DNA of 64,000 nt, taken from contig JAQFVV010006451.1 in the NCBI GenBank assembly GCA_028023455.1, positions 184,001 to 248,000 of the forward strand, in the 5' to 3' direction. This document shows positions 14,967-26,499 of the stretch, piece after piece; within the stretch, counting starts at the first letter, position 1; every line of letters starts with the position of its first letter. The notes below the pieces were generated by a model. That model saw only the letters and a list, made by a program, of their open reading frames with translations, was not told the origin of the DNA and did not search any database. The DNA comes from Epiperipatus broadwayi (Eukaryota; Onychophora; Udeonychophora; Euonychophora; Peripatidae). Made by a program: the position numbers and the translations under genes.

Positions 14967-15095
14967 TGATTATATATATATATATATATATGGGAGATGA
15001 TGATTTGGACCAACTGATGAGTGCTGGGTCAGCATGAAATATGTATATTGGAGATCATTTATCTTTTTCAGATGTGTGTGATCATGTGTATTGGT
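14967..15095 (+). repeat. Ribozyme repeat, family B, truncated copy
   Basis: Begins with (TA)n (about 14971-14991) and continues with a segment matching the arms of the 57.0-57.8 kb foldback: 'gagatgatgatttggaccaa', the hammerhead core, 'atatgtatattgg', 'tcatttatctttt'. Downstream identity fades after about 15095. It is a single-arm copy with the best-preserved ribozyme of its family. Confidence 0.7.
15000..15058 (+). ncRNA. Hammerhead ribozyme, family B copy 1
   Basis: Type I layout (open at stem I). CUGAUGA lies at 15014-15020. Stem II is GUGCUG (15021-15026) with CAGCAU (15030-15035), closed by a GGU loop. GAA is at 15036-15038. A15.1 (15039) pairs with U16.1 (15046) in a minimal stem III (A-U, U-A, 4-nt loop). 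The triplet AUA puts cleavage after 15047. Proximal stem I is CCAA (15010-15013) with UUGG (15048-15051). Distal stem I is six pairs, 15000-15005 with 15053-15058, across an asymmetric internal loop. The very short stem III is typical of hammerheads in Penelope-like elements and retrozymes. Activity is inferred, not shown. Confidence 0.85.
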
Positions 15096-15099
15096 TGTA

Positions 15100-18000
15100 T
15101 GAGATAGAAGAAATAGCTTAAGGGTCTGTGTTCAAACCCTATATTAAATCTAATCTCCAAGTATATAAATTACACTAGTGTTCAAATATTAATGTCAGCA
15201 AAAGCATTTTGTTTTAAAATATAACTTTATACAATTATCTATATCACTATCATATTAAAAAATTGTTTTAGCAAATATATCTGGGCCAAAAAAGTTAATG
15301 CTTTATTCATGATAGCTACTTAGTAAACCAGTAAGAGAAAATTCATTGCTAATTAATTTAAATGTGTACCAACCAAACATAATTGTGTAAGCATTTCTTA
15401 CAACTTTCTGAAGCTCGACCTTAAATGTCATAACATTCAGATAAATTAAAACTAATTGAAGCGTACAAAAATTGTGTGCCCCTATTGAAACTATACACAT
15501 TAATTGTATAAATTGTACAGATAACAAACATTAAAGAATGTTTCCTCCTACTGATCATTAATGGAAGTTTATATGTGTACTGAATATAAAGCCACTCTCT
15601 CTCTCCCTATTTCTATCATGGTGAGTTTTTTTCTTTTTCAAACCTAAATTTAAAAAAAGGTCTTAATTTAATAACTTCAAAATCAATGTAACCTAGATAT
15701 TGTATTTTATTTCTTTTATATTTGTAATTAAATTATTTATTTGGTTACATTTTTATATATACTTGTAAATTTTATGAATTTATGCTGAATTTTTTATTTT
15801 GTGTTTGTGAGTTAGGATTATCTTGTGAATAAATTATTAATTTATCATATTCAAGTTGTGCCATTTTATACTGTAGTTCTCATTTCCAATGTTTAAACTT
15901 ACTTGCACTTATCCTTTCCATGTCTATAAAAAAGAGAATGTTTATTTACTGAGAAAATGCCAAATTTTATCAGGAATTGAAAAACTAAGAATGATTGAGA
16001 TTTGTCTATTCAGGATTTTTCTTTTCATATGAAAATATGGCACCAGATAAAGGCTGTAAAGGCATGTGTCTCTCATTATTTCAATAAAAACAAATTACTT
16101 ACGAGTAATAAAGCTACTTTGAATCCAGTGTTGATTCCGAGGACATGATTGGGAAATATAAAACATTTTAGTCTCAATTATCACCATCATTATATGTTTT
16201 CTATATAATCATATGAAGATTACCTACAATAAAGTTATGTTGAATGGTATTCCTACAAGTTACTGATATACTATAGACTATTCTTAAACTGAAAATTTTA
16301 CTTCAGATATTGCATGCATTTGGGAATTGTTCAGATTTTAACAACAAACTTTTACCCTGTTCATAATAAACACAAACTCTGCCAAAAATGATTGGTTTAA
16401 CTAGCTACAATTTTGTAAGTATATATTATAATGATATGATGAAATAGAGGTCTACCTGTGATGATGTAAGACAACATCATTATCATCACCCCCAATTAAT
16501 GAATCAAAATTATGTATACAAATAATATAATGAATAAATATGAGATATCAACAAGCACAAAGACTAACTATAAGTTCACTAGCATTGCAGAGAATAATAA
16601 TAATTATTCATTATCATGAATGATGAAAAAAATAAAATCAACAGTCACCCTTTTGACTGGATATAAAATTGGTCTTCTATAAACCAAAATAATTATTTAG
16701 TTCTTGCCAAACTTGGGACTGCTTACATAAATCATAATTTAGATGCACAAATGTATGTGCTAATCAATCAGACTGTAGAAATTACAAAAATAAAGTTTGA
16801 ATATGAAAATATGCTGATCATCATCAATGTCCTCTGGCCACTAGTAGAAATAATGTACTAGCCAATTATAAACTTCATTTCTAATTAATATTAAAAGAAA
16901 ATTTAATGCATAGATATTAAAGGATATATCTTTGCACCATCCAGCATTAGAGAAGTAAGGAAATCATCATCAACTGTATATCCATAATACTAAACATAAA
17001 TTCCAATTCATATAAATGACTGTTATACATGAATCCAGTTCAGGAAGCAAGAGCTCTATAATAATCACTGTGAATAAGAAATAATACTAACATATAATGT
17101 TTTAAATCTAGTGTAGGATTGAGATAAAAAAAATTTCTTAATGCAATTAAAAATAGATAATGTACTTTTATAATTACCAGTATATCTATTGTAACATAAA
17201 AGCATGCTTGTTTTAATTTTTTTTTTAATTTTAAAAATCAAAATAAATCATTAAATAGACTTTTTTAAATGTTTAATTTATAATATTTTTTGATTCAAAA
17301 TTATTATTAAACTCTTAACTGTTATTCCAGTATTATATCATAAATATAGAAAAAACTGTTTGTATTCATTTTTAATTTTTTTTTGACTTTATATATATAT
17401 ATATATATACATGCACATACAATACTATGTTGTTTTATGTTGTGAGACACAGAACCATCTCAATATATATACAAAGATTATATTATATACATTTATTTTA
17501 TTATCTGGGAAGTACAATTTGTGATGACCTTCAGGAGATTAACTTTTCTGTCCTCTGACAGATTTCATTGTTGTCACTAGATTTAAGATTTCAACTTTCA
17601 CTTTAATATTAATTCATTATTATTTATCAGAAAATAATAAATTTGACCTCATTCAATGGATATTTTTGTTTAAATATTAAATAAATTTTAAAAAATCACA
17701 TTTGATATTTGGAATTATTTTAATAATTATATTTTAATGAAAACAAAATGCTGTCATGACATCAAATTTTAGGTGGAAGTGATTCAATATGTAAAATGAA
17801 AGAAATCTTCTTCATTTGTTGTTTGTTTTAAAAATCTGAATGAATTATTTTAATAACTATTAAGTTTATCAATTAATGCTTTAAATGTTTACAGTTTTTT
17901 ATAATTTTTATGATATCACTAAATATAATAACAATCAGGTGAGTGACCTCATTTTTACAAAGCTGTATTTTCCTGTAATCATTATCACTATAATAACAAT

Positions 18001-18419
18001 ATTAAAAAAAATATTATTTTATATTTAAAAATAAAACACTTCTGTAAAAAATAAATATGTAATAATATTTATTTTTGATTTTTAGCAATTATTACACAAT
18101 TTCAATATAAATATAATCATAAACTTTCAAAAAATCAAGTTTTTAGACCATCATATAATTTTCTCAATGATTGTAGTATTTCCACAAAATACACTTGGCA
18201 AAGTTTCTGATCTCTGAATAAACAAGGTCTACTCATCAATCCAGGATTTCAATTTCTTTGTAATACTGATTATTCCATTTTCCTGTCATCTTTTGATTTA
18301 TTTTGTAACTAAAATATTAGAAAATAAATATATGTGAATTTTAAATTTGTAAAAAAAAAGATTTTGCAAAATTTTCACCAGGGGGGAAAACACAAATTTA
18401 TTTGCTAGAAATCTCAAAC
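15100..18419. other. AT-rich sequence, no gene supported
   Basis: No supported gene. A donor-like 'cgtaagtaa' on the minus strand near 16100 follows a short open stretch, but no second exon or acceptor could be tied to it. (TA)n lies at 17390-17410. Confidence 0.55.
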
Positions 18420-18740
18420 TAAGGCTTGACCATGTGGATAAGAGACCTGGTTAAAAGGAGAATAATGTTAAAAAAGCATGATACATGCAAACTTCCTCCT
18501 ATTTGGAAAGATTTTTTAAAAAAATATTCTTAATTTAACATCATGGCTATTGGTGGAACTTTAACATTTTTTTTTTCGAATCAGTAATTGTAGCACCTCT
18601 ACAAACATTTTCGACCTTTTATCACCCAGTGGATGACTTGTGTGATCAAGTTGAAACATCAGTATATCAATATTTAAATTTTTTAACTCGGATGAACCCC
18701 CAAAATATGTCATATATATATATATATATATATTGTGCCA
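18420..18740 (+). mobile_element. Penelope-like element family P1, 3' end
   Basis: Matches the plus arm of the 31.2-32.0 kb copy: 'catgatacatgcaaacttcc', 'tatttggaaagatttttt', 'ttgtagcacctctacaa', 'cttgtgtgatcaagttgaaa', 'aactcggatgaacccc', then (TA)n at 18716-18733. Only the last coding residues (a '...LPPIWKDF...'-type tail, here damaged) and the 3' untranslated part remain. The Penelope assignment rests on the better copy at 31.6-31.8 kb. Confidence 0.6.
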
Positions 18741-21700
18741 TTAAAATTTAGTCATTAGCTAAATTTATAGTAATGTGCATGTAAGAAAATGTAAAACAAA
18801 AATCATCATCACATTTTTATCTAAAAAGAAAGCTGTAGGGCACCCAAGTTTAAACCCTACAAGATCAAGTTCTAAAAGCTTTAGACAGAAAGTGAGTGGG
18901 TCAACAATTATATTCTTTATTTGTTTGTGTGTTGGTAGAAAGGCAATACACACATTTAAACTATTCAATATTTAATTTTTCTGTTAGAAAGCAGTTATAA
19001 TGCATACATATAGGCAGTGTATGTGTAAGCTACTGAATTGTTTTATATTTCAGATATTAAACTTTCTTTAAAACTAACCCATGCTTGATCAATTTTAATA
19101 TCTTACTTTATACTTCTATTTTTGCTTTTCTATAATTGTAATTGGGATTTAAAAGCTAAGGATTTAATTTTAAATATTAGGGTTATAATTACTAAACTAG
19201 CAATTAGATTATTTTAATGTCACTTTATAAATAATTTGAATGAGTGTGTGTGAACATTGCATACATAAACTACATTTTTATTTATTAAATATTGAAAGGA
19301 AGAAGAGTTAAATCTGTCAAATTATTTTTTTTTACAATTTTGTGTTAAGGGAAAAAATCTGTTGAATCAGATATATATATTTGTAGCAATTTTGTTTTTA
19401 TAAATGATTGTTTGTCATTTTGGAGTTTAAGCTTGGTGGGAACTCTAATTTTGAAATTGTCTCATCTTAAGATCAAAAGAAAGAAGCTCCAATTTTAGAT
19501 ATTACAGATATACGTGAGGAAAAGGGATTAAGACTATTTTTTTTCTTCAAGACAAAAGTTTGTCTGAAAACCAGGTGTGTAATTTTTTTTAATGTTCCTA
19601 AAAAAGATTGCACTTTCCAACTAAAAACGAATTGGTCAAAAATAGCAAGTCACACTATCACTCTAATTGGGTGAGTTGACTCAAAAATTGGATATAAAAG
19701 CAGTCTGGAAAATCAGTTGAGTTATTATTATTAGTATAATATATTGTGATAGAGACTTTTTAAAAATTATTGAAACTAAAGCAGACAAACATTTTTAATT
19801 CTGCTAGATAACCTTTTTTTTTAAATCATTTTTATATCAAATTTTGAATGTTGAAAATATAAGGATGTCAGGGTAAGAAAAATTAATATATGTCTCATAG
19901 GTTGACCAGACCATCCAACTAGCACATCATATAGGAAAGAAAATATGTCTTGTCTAAAAAATAATATTCTACACCTTTCAACTGACCGGAGAAATAAGAT
20001 GTTTTTAAATAGAAAGAAGAAAACATTCACCTGCATTGAAGGTGATCAGGAAAATCTACTGATAAATATTAAATCATCAAGTCTAATTAATTGTTCCAGT
20101 AACTGAGTTTAAACCCAGAAAATTTATAAATATGAAAACAACTGCTGTACTTCATCCACTAAAAGAATTATGCTTGACAGGAAGAGAAGAAAAATTAATA
20201 TAATGATTTCCAAATTGTTCACTAAAGTAAATAACCTCAATAGAATCATCATCATCAAACAATTATACACCCCAAGAAAGAGATTGTTCCAAAGTAAAAT
20301 GGAAATGGTAGCTGCAGAAATATAGACATTATACAAGACAAGTTTGAACCCTTGGAAGTTCGCCACAAAACAAAAGATCGGTAATATGACTTTTTATATC
20401 TATTTTCTTTATGATATCAGAGTCTTAATAAACTTTTAGCAATAAAGTGGTATATTTTATTTAAAGAACTTTTAAAGACTATTCAGATCGATTAAAACCA
20501 ATAATTTCTTACTAATAATAACCTTTAGCTTCATAAATGATTTTGAATGTATCAAAATTATTTGTTTATTAATTTACAGTTATGAAATACTAATGTGTAA
20601 AATAATTTTTGTATTATTATTTTGGTTTTAAATAATATTTTGGTTTTTACGGGGTAAACACACACATACATAATAATACTTTATCTGTGTATAATTGCAA
20701 GTGAATGTGAAGGAATAAGCAGTATTAAAATATTAAATTATTTTGTTTTAAGAAAGAATAGGTTTCAGAGTGTAGAAGGGAGGGGGAGAAAATGATTTAA
20801 AACTTGTTTCTAAAATTCCAATTCTACTAACATTTTTTTTTTAACATTCTGCTTACATGTTAGATTATAAGGTATGTGTGCCAATGAGTGAATATTTTTT
20901 TTATGAAATACTTTTCTTGTGGATGGAACATTTTAATAAATCAGTTACCCAATTTAATACCATATACATTTGACGGGAAAGGGGGAAGAACTTGAAATTA
21001 ATCTTAAGATTGCAATATAATCAATTATTATTGTTATTATTATTCATATCAATTTTCATGTTTATCATATATATATGACTATGTTTAATAAAAAATAATT
21101 AAATAATTTGTTGAACAGGAGTTAATAAGATGTTTGAGCAACAGAAATGGCAGATTTGGGCTGCAATCTATGGATCTTCAGCCCAACGTTTGACATCTTC
21201 ACTATACCAAATCATGCGATGTAATGTGTTTATTTGATGAAAGACTGTGTGTATATAGACTTATTAAATGCCTGAAAAAAATGTTGGTTTGTCCTTTAGT
21301 TTTTTGCTGAATTGTTTGAACTTATCTAAAAATATTTATATCAAAGCATACAACACCAATAAAATCAAGTAATAACATCATAGAATAATGTAAAATATAA
21401 TTGATGTTTTAATGCAATACAACATACTTTCTTAGGAGTTTTTGTTTTTTAAATTGTAAGATTGTTTGCTCTTTTGGTTTTCTCTTTAATCTTAAAAATG
21501 TTTGTTAGAGGGTTTTAATCAATATCCACCTCCATCCACAATAAAGTTTTCCAGAATGACTTTATTCAAATTGATTAACACTTTTCATCCACGTCATTGG
21601 GCTTTCTAGAAAATAAAAACATCTCAATAGCATAAAACAAAAATACTAAGTTCAATAAACAAAGACAGTCTGGAAGAAGTTATATAACAAAACATTGTTT

Positions 21701-22004
21701 AAATCTCTCAATCAATATATTCAAGGATGAAGAGACTGGAGATGGTCAAAAAAAAAATACAATAAATATATTCATATCTCTGAAGAAAGTGTGCTGTGAT
21801 AGTATCAAAACATCAACTATATATTAAATTTTTATCTAAAACTATTAATAGCATCAAAACATCAAATATATATTAATTTTTTATATAAAACTATTTTACT
21901 GATTGCCACTATATACTTTATTTTAAAAGTTTTCACTCAAACAGCAGAAACAAGAAATAAAGCACAACATTTCTTTCAGGTATTTGTAAGTTTAATGAAA
22001 AAAG

Positions 22005-22009
<5 letters not shown>
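18741..22009. other. Mostly unassignable; possible core promoter near 19.7 kb
   Basis: No convincing gene. Hydrophobic minus-strand frames near 19.8-20.4 kb lack domain features. A TATA-like and initiator-like pair is listed separately. Two diverged copies of about 60 bp ('atcaaaacatcaa' at about 21806 and 21855) form a short direct repeat. Moderate-complexity sequence at 21.1-21.3 kb matches nothing I recognise. Confidence 0.5.
19693..19718 (+). promoter_or_regulatory. Possible TATA box and initiator
   Basis: TATAAAAG at 19693-19700 is followed by TCAGTT at 19713-19718, a match to the invertebrate initiator. The TATA-to-initiator-A distance is 22 bp, shorter than the usual 25-31 bp. No coding frame follows. 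It might be the core promoter of an LTR-type remnant or chance in AT-rich DNA. Confidence 0.2.
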
Positions 22010-22059
<50 letters not shown>

Positions 22060-22273
22060 CTACAACCATAAATGTCTGTATTACAACCATTAAATGTCTG
22101 TATTTTTAAATTATATAATAATAATTCAAACAAATTTATTTAACACAGAATTCAAAATTAAATAATATATTCTTTACTGGAAGTACTTTCAATTGTTTCA
22201 TTGACAATCTTTATCAACTGTTAATACAAACGTACAAAAAATAAAGCCTTGCATTACCCATCATTCAATCTAC

Positions 22274-22396
22274 TCAAATTTCCCACAGTTCTGTTGTCTT
22301 TATATTAGCCGATTGTTTATTCATTAAACCACCTCTATTCCTAGATATCATCATTGCCTCTTTACTTTTACGTTTTTCACTACACCTTTCAATTAT
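22274..22396 (-). pseudogene. Penelope-like P2 C-terminus (minus arm)
   Basis: This is the reverse-complement twin of the plus-arm fragment. It ends at a stop read at 22276-22274 and carries the same I-x-EA and N-x-Q motifs with a few base differences. It has no upstream domain, so it is as truncated as its partner. Confidence 0.55.
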
Positions 22397-22430
22397 GGTT
22401 TTAAATTTAATAATAGATATAAAAATTATT

Positions 22431-22553
22431 CAAATTGAAAGGTGTAGTGAAAAATGTAAAATTAAAGAGGCAATGATGATATCTAGGAATAGAGGTGGTT
22501 TAATGAATAAACAATCGGCTAATATAAAGACAACAGAATTGTGGGAAATTTGA
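22431..22553 (+). pseudogene. Penelope-like P2 C-terminus (plus arm)
   Basis: A fragment of about 40 residues ends at TGA 22551-22553 and contains 'KCKIKEAMMISRNRG' then 'LMNKQSANIK'. This matches the shape of the extreme C-terminus of the GIY-YIG endonuclease region in Penelope-like elements: a basic-I-x-EA motif, a short helix, then L-x-N+Q and a W near the end. The better copy at 39.15-39.45 kb shows the upstream GIY-YIG part. Reverse transcriptase is absent (5' truncation). Confidence 0.6.
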
Positions 22554-22700
22554 ATAGATTGAATGATGGGTAATGCAAGTTTTTATTTTTTGTACGTTTG
22601 TATTAACAGTTGATAAAGATTGTCAGTGAAACAATTGAAAGTACTTCCGGTAAAGAATATATTATTTAATTTTGAATACTGTGTTAAATATATTTGTTTG

Positions 22701-22778
<78 letters not shown>

Positions 22779-23388
22779 GGGGGGGAGAGAAGGAGAGTTT
22801 GTATCTGATCATAAACAACCATCTTTTATTCATTAAAATATTCTAATAAACCACATAAATTATCTTAGTTAGATATAAAATAAAGCAATGTTTACCCACA
22901 AAACTCACATAGAGAACAAAAATTTTATTCAAGTGAAGTAAGAATTTTTTCCATCTTATTTTTTTTTTATTATTTACTTTTAAAAATAGATTCAAAAACT
23001 CTTTGCTTAACAATGAGCCACTTCAGGCATCAATGATACTTAATTCTTTATCATCTAAGACATGATATTTGGATTAAAAACATATAATTTATTATACTAA
23101 GGAGCTGCAATGTATAAGTTAGCTATTTTGTTTTGTTTTACACTGAACTCAACAAAAGTCCTAAACATTCTCACTCATATATTACAGGCGAATACTGGAC
23201 AAAAGAGTAAAATAAATAGGCAATTGAGTATTGTAACTAAAAATAGCCTTTATTATCATCATTGACACTTTAAAATTGGTTGTTACATTCTTTAGAATCT
23301 ATGCTTCTAATGTACATCATTGAAATAATTCTTGTAATTTTGTAACGTACTCAGTTGTTTATGTTGTTTGATATATAATATTTTTGAT

Positions 23389-23533
23389 CAGTCCATAGCT
23401 ATATTTTTTCAGCTACACTGTCCCTTTAAATAAAGAAAAGCTTGAATTTTGCAGCCCATTAAAATAGGTGGCAAAAGTTGAGCTTTTCATCATTTAAAGG
23501 GGAGTATGGCTGAAATAATATAGCTATGGACTG
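23389..23533. mobile_element. Short foldback MITE-like element, 145 bp
   Basis: Terminal inverted repeats begin 'cagtccatagctatat' and end 'atatagctatggactg'. Further inner pairing ('cagc' / 'gctg', 'ccctttaaat' / 'atttaaagggg') makes it a near-complete hairpin. No coding capacity. The CAG...CTG ends and compact size fit a DNA-transposon MITE. I could not define a target-site duplication, so the superfamily is left open. Confidence 0.65.
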
Positions 23534-23577
23534 TTTCAAATATTTTATGAAGATTCCAGCTAACGTTATGTATTGTT

Positions 23578-23895
23578 TCATTATATATATATATATGATC
23601 AATAGATGGCATTTTACCAAAGCCACCAAAACAAGTGTAAAATTTGTTTACATAAATGACAAAAGAGTCAGAATTAACTATCTCTTTCATTTGCTCACCC
23701 TCAGATCAGCTGATTTCAAGCTATTTGCTATCATCAGTGAAGGATAGAGTTAGAAACTAGATCTAAACACTGACTCCAAGTGTTTATGCAAAACGTTTCT
23801 ATCAGTTTGCAAGCGTGAATTTTCAGACCGGTAAAGTCTTGAAACTCAGCCTAACAAGCCAAATATTTATATGGGTCTATATATATATATCAAAT
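23578..23895 (-). repeat. Ribozyme repeat, family H
   Basis: On the minus strand: a (TA)n-flanked start near 23890; a module 'gacccatataaatattt' with 'gtctgaaaatt', related to modules in the ribozyme repeats at 48.1, 49.3 and 63.4 kb; a hammerhead; then a tail with 'ggtaaaatgccat' and 'tattgat' ending in (TA)n at 23582-23597. The order module, ribozyme, tail, (TA)n is the same as in the 49.2-49.6 kb element. No protein is encoded. Confidence 0.6.
23694..23749 (-). ncRNA. Hammerhead ribozyme, family H
   Basis: Minus-strand reading: CUGAUGA at 23737-23731. Stem II has AGC with GCU (three pairs, AAAUA loop) beside a U-U at the core edge. GAA is at 23717-23715. Stem III runs 23714-23705 as AUC-AGCU-GAU, closed by A15.1-U16.1, with C17 at 23704, giving the permitted triplet AUC. 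Proximal stem I is CCUUCA (23743-23738) with UGAGGG (23703-23698), six pairs including one wobble. Distal stem I is CUC with GAG across a UAU/U internal loop. All core residues match the hammerhead consensus, so this is one of the two best candidates here. Confidence 0.85.
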
Positions 23896-24409
23896 TTAAA
23901 ATAATATTGAGAAATGATGAAATTTTGAATTGTTGTTGTTATTATATATTTGAACACTATGATTCATTACAATGTCAGATTCTGGAACTCAAGGAACATG
24001 TGTTGTAACTTCAGCTCTGTCACATCGAGTACTCATAATTATAGCTAATAAAATAAATTTATAAAAGTTTATTTCTACAAGAATGGGAATCCTTGCACAA
24101 AAAATTATCCAGGATCCTGCTTTTCTATGCATTTCCATTCAAAGCTAAACTTTTTAATAATTAACCTAATAATCAGTGGTTTTATTGCTTGGAAGTACAT
24201 AAGAAGATCAAGCATGGAAGGGATAGGACTCAGTTTAATCTTTGGATCTTACGTTTTAGTTTCTATCATTCTTCCATTGCATAGGCAATATTTTTGCTTA
24301 TCTTGTTAATCTGGATTAGCAAATTCCCCAAAGCATTAATAAGTTGCTACCTTAATTTCAAATTCACTGGCCTGTTTTTTTATTACCAAAAGATATTTTC
24401 AAAATTAAA

Positions 24410-25249
24410 AAACTCAGCATACTAACTCTTAATATTAAAGGAATAAATAGCCCAGGTAAAGTTGATAAAATTGTTCACTCTTTATCTAAAGAATAATATG
24501 AAATAATAATTTTAACTGAGACTAAAATTAACCATAATACCCTTGGTTATATAATTGATAAATTGTCTCAACAGAATATTTTGCTTTTTAAACCTAATGA
24601 TAGGCCCACTCAAGGTACAGCTGCTTTAATATATATGCATTCAGAAATTGAAAAAATTCAGTTGTCTTTACAAACAAACTATATTGTGGTTTCCTTTGTT
24701 TATCAGGCAGTCTTGCATTATCTGATTGCTGTATACTCTGTAGATAAGGGTAATAATATTGTAAATATAATCCATAATGTTCAAAATAAGTTCTTACAAA
24801 AACGAGGGATTATAATTCTGGGTAGTGACCTTAATTGTACATTCCTATCTCTTCCTATTGCATTACAAAATAGAATGAAAGGAATTTCACTATACTCATT
24901 GCATGAAAGATATCCAGATAACACATTTACTTTCTTTAATAGCAGATTCTCATCTCTTATAGACCTTTTCTTTGTGTTGGGGCATAAGCTAAATGAGTCA
25001 ACTATTAATACATCTCTGGTTGGTTTTTCAGATCACCTCTGTGTGAAGATAGTTCTTTATAACTATTATCAAATCAATAATCAATACAGATTTTCTATTA
25101 GGAGAAACATTGGAGATGGTGTTTTGCTCTCAATTGACCAATTATCAGTTATATTGACTGTCATTAATTATTATATAAAATGTTCAGACCTACCACCCTG
25201 TATTGCTTGGTTTAAAATTAAAAAAAGATCTCTCTATAATATGTTATAA
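24410..25249 (+). pseudogene. LINE endonuclease domain
   Basis: Frame from 24410, interrupted by TAA at 24494-24496 and reopening at Met 24563. Endonuclease/exonuclease/phosphatase-fold landmarks appear in order: 'LTLNIKGINSPGKVDKIV' at the start; 'ILTETKI' holding the catalytic Glu; 'GTAALIY'; 'GSDLNCT', the D-x-N motif; 'SLIDLFFV'; and 'FSDHLCV' with the terminal Ser-Asp-His. This domain nicks target DNA to prime reverse transcription. The catalytic residues survive although the frame does not. Confidence 0.85.
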
Positions 25250-25471
25250 GAATGCACAGAATATTTTATCAATGAATCAAATAAAAAATAGAATCTCTGA
25301 AATTCAGAGTCATATGCAATGTTACTTACCTCAGACCTAATCATCAATTGATAAATAGTTTACAAGATGAATACAACAGCTTATTTCAACTTATGCATCA
25401 AAATGCTCATACAATATGGCCCAGGAAATTAATTCCTAACTTGAGTAAATTATCCAAACCCATGATAAACT

Positions 25472-26410
25472 ATGCTAAATTATATATCCCCCACTCTAGT
25501 GGTATTTCCAATATCACCATGGATGATGATGGCATTGCTTCTGGAATATATGTTGTGTTATATATTTGAAAATTTAAAAATGAAATTTGGCATAAGTACA
25601 GGTTTCATTGATCATTATAGTAGTATCATAACTGGGGAACAGAAAGAGTATATTTCAAATCAGGATATTCAAGATGAGATTAATGTCCTCAAGGTACAAT
25701 CAGTAATGGCAAATGACACAATTCCAGCCTCTGTTTATAAACAACTTGACTATGCTCTCAGATTTGCAATGTGGAGATTTTTTAATCAGTTGTGTTATGA
25801 GAGAATTGAGTGGCCCTTTATTAGCAACAGAGTAATTTTTAGCCTTAAAAATGACAAATTAGTGCAAAATCCAACAATTGATGAACTGAGACATATTTCT
25901 GTAGAAGATATTGATTCGAAGATTCTGGTTAGAATCCTCTTGAAAAAATTACATCATCTTATCAATACTAGAATATCTTCTGCTCACCATGCCATTAAGG
26001 GTAGATGTGCAGTAAATGCTGCCTTAAAAATTCATGAGGCTATTCAATATGCAAGGGATTTACACTTAACCCAATATTATGCTACCCAAATAGATTTTAG
26101 GGCTGCTTTTAATCTGGTCCATTGGCCATATTTGATTCAGTTCCTCCATCTTTACTCCCAGATCACATATGGTTGGTGAAAGCAGTTGAAAACTATATTA
26201 AAAATAGTAGAATCTCTCTTAAAAACTTTATGAGAAGATCTGATTTTTTTATCCCTAAGAGGGGTACTCCACAGGGTTCTCCCCTTGTGGCTCTTCTGTT
26301 TGCAGTTTATATAGACTCTCTTGTTCATAAGATTGAGAATCTCATACCGGCCTTTGTCTTCTGCACTTGGGATTGCTGGTAGCTGTCACAGCATTCATTG
26401 ATGATATTAT
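25472..26410 (+). pseudogene. LINE reverse transcriptase domain
   Basis: Pieces in two frames. 25472-26179 carries 'TIPASVYKQL', 'RHISVEDIDSKILVRIL', 'GRCAVNAALKIHEAI' and 'QIDFRAAFNLVHW', the palm A-motif region with Asp. A frameshift leads to 26122-26382 with 'RGTPQGSPLVALLF', the Q-G-x-P motif. 'FIDDIIIIF' at about 26394-26420 is the catalytic x-x-D-D box, with Ile where LINEs usually have Ala. The enzyme copies element RNA at the nicked target. The frameshifts and stops inactivate it. Confidence 0.85.
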
Positions 26411-26499
26411 AATAATATTTCAAAACAGCTATAATATTCAAATTGTGATGAATATATTAGAAAATTTTCAGGCTGAAACTGGCTCAATTATTTAACCAA

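Larger units (their letters stand above)
22010..22785. mobile_element. Inverted pair of Penelope-like family P2 3' ends, bounded by (TA)n
   Basis: Arms of about 290 bp (roughly 22145-22395 and 22430-22700) are near-perfect reverse complements around a short spacer at about 22400-22430. Outside them lie (TA)n tracts at 22010-22058 and 22705-22757; the right tract is followed by (AG)n and a G run. Each arm carries the same C-terminal reading frame, so this is two 5'-truncated copies joined head to head. The high arm identity suggests a recent event. Frames rich in Tyr-Ile repeats here are microsatellite artefacts. Confidence 0.8.

Noticed and set aside
16060-16180. Minus-strand stretch 'NHVLGINTGFKVALLL' followed by a GTAAGT donor-like site
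   Set aside because: No matching acceptor, neighbouring exon or recognised family. A single donor-like hexamer is expected by chance.
18640-18690. Possible hammerhead in Penelope-like P1 ends ('cttgtgtgatcaag' then 'ttgaaacatcag'), also at 31.26 kb (minus) and 31.88 kb
   Set aside because: A good stem II hairpin precedes GAAAC, but the first core box is GUGGAU(GA) or CUGUGGA instead of CUGANGA, and neither stem I nor stem III can be drawn. It may be a degenerate ancestor; not annotated.
20124-20366. 80-codon hydrophobic minus-strand frame, and similar Leu/Ile/Phe-rich frames across the window
   Set aside because: The composition is what AT-rich noncoding DNA gives. No domain, start context or conserved neighbour.
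21775-21820. CUGAAGA followed by a short hairpin and CAAAAC near 21.78 kb
   Set aside because: G12 is absent, stem II is weak and stem I does not pair.
21933-22133. Open frame rich in alternating Tyr-Ile; also 22620-22808 and 37295-37501
   Set aside because: Translation of (TA)n microsatellites; not genes.
24127-24309. 60-codon frame upstream of the LINE endonuclease, considered as the end of its first ORF
   Set aside because: Hydrophobic, with no coiled coil, RRM or zinc knuckle, and no link in frame to the endonuclease.
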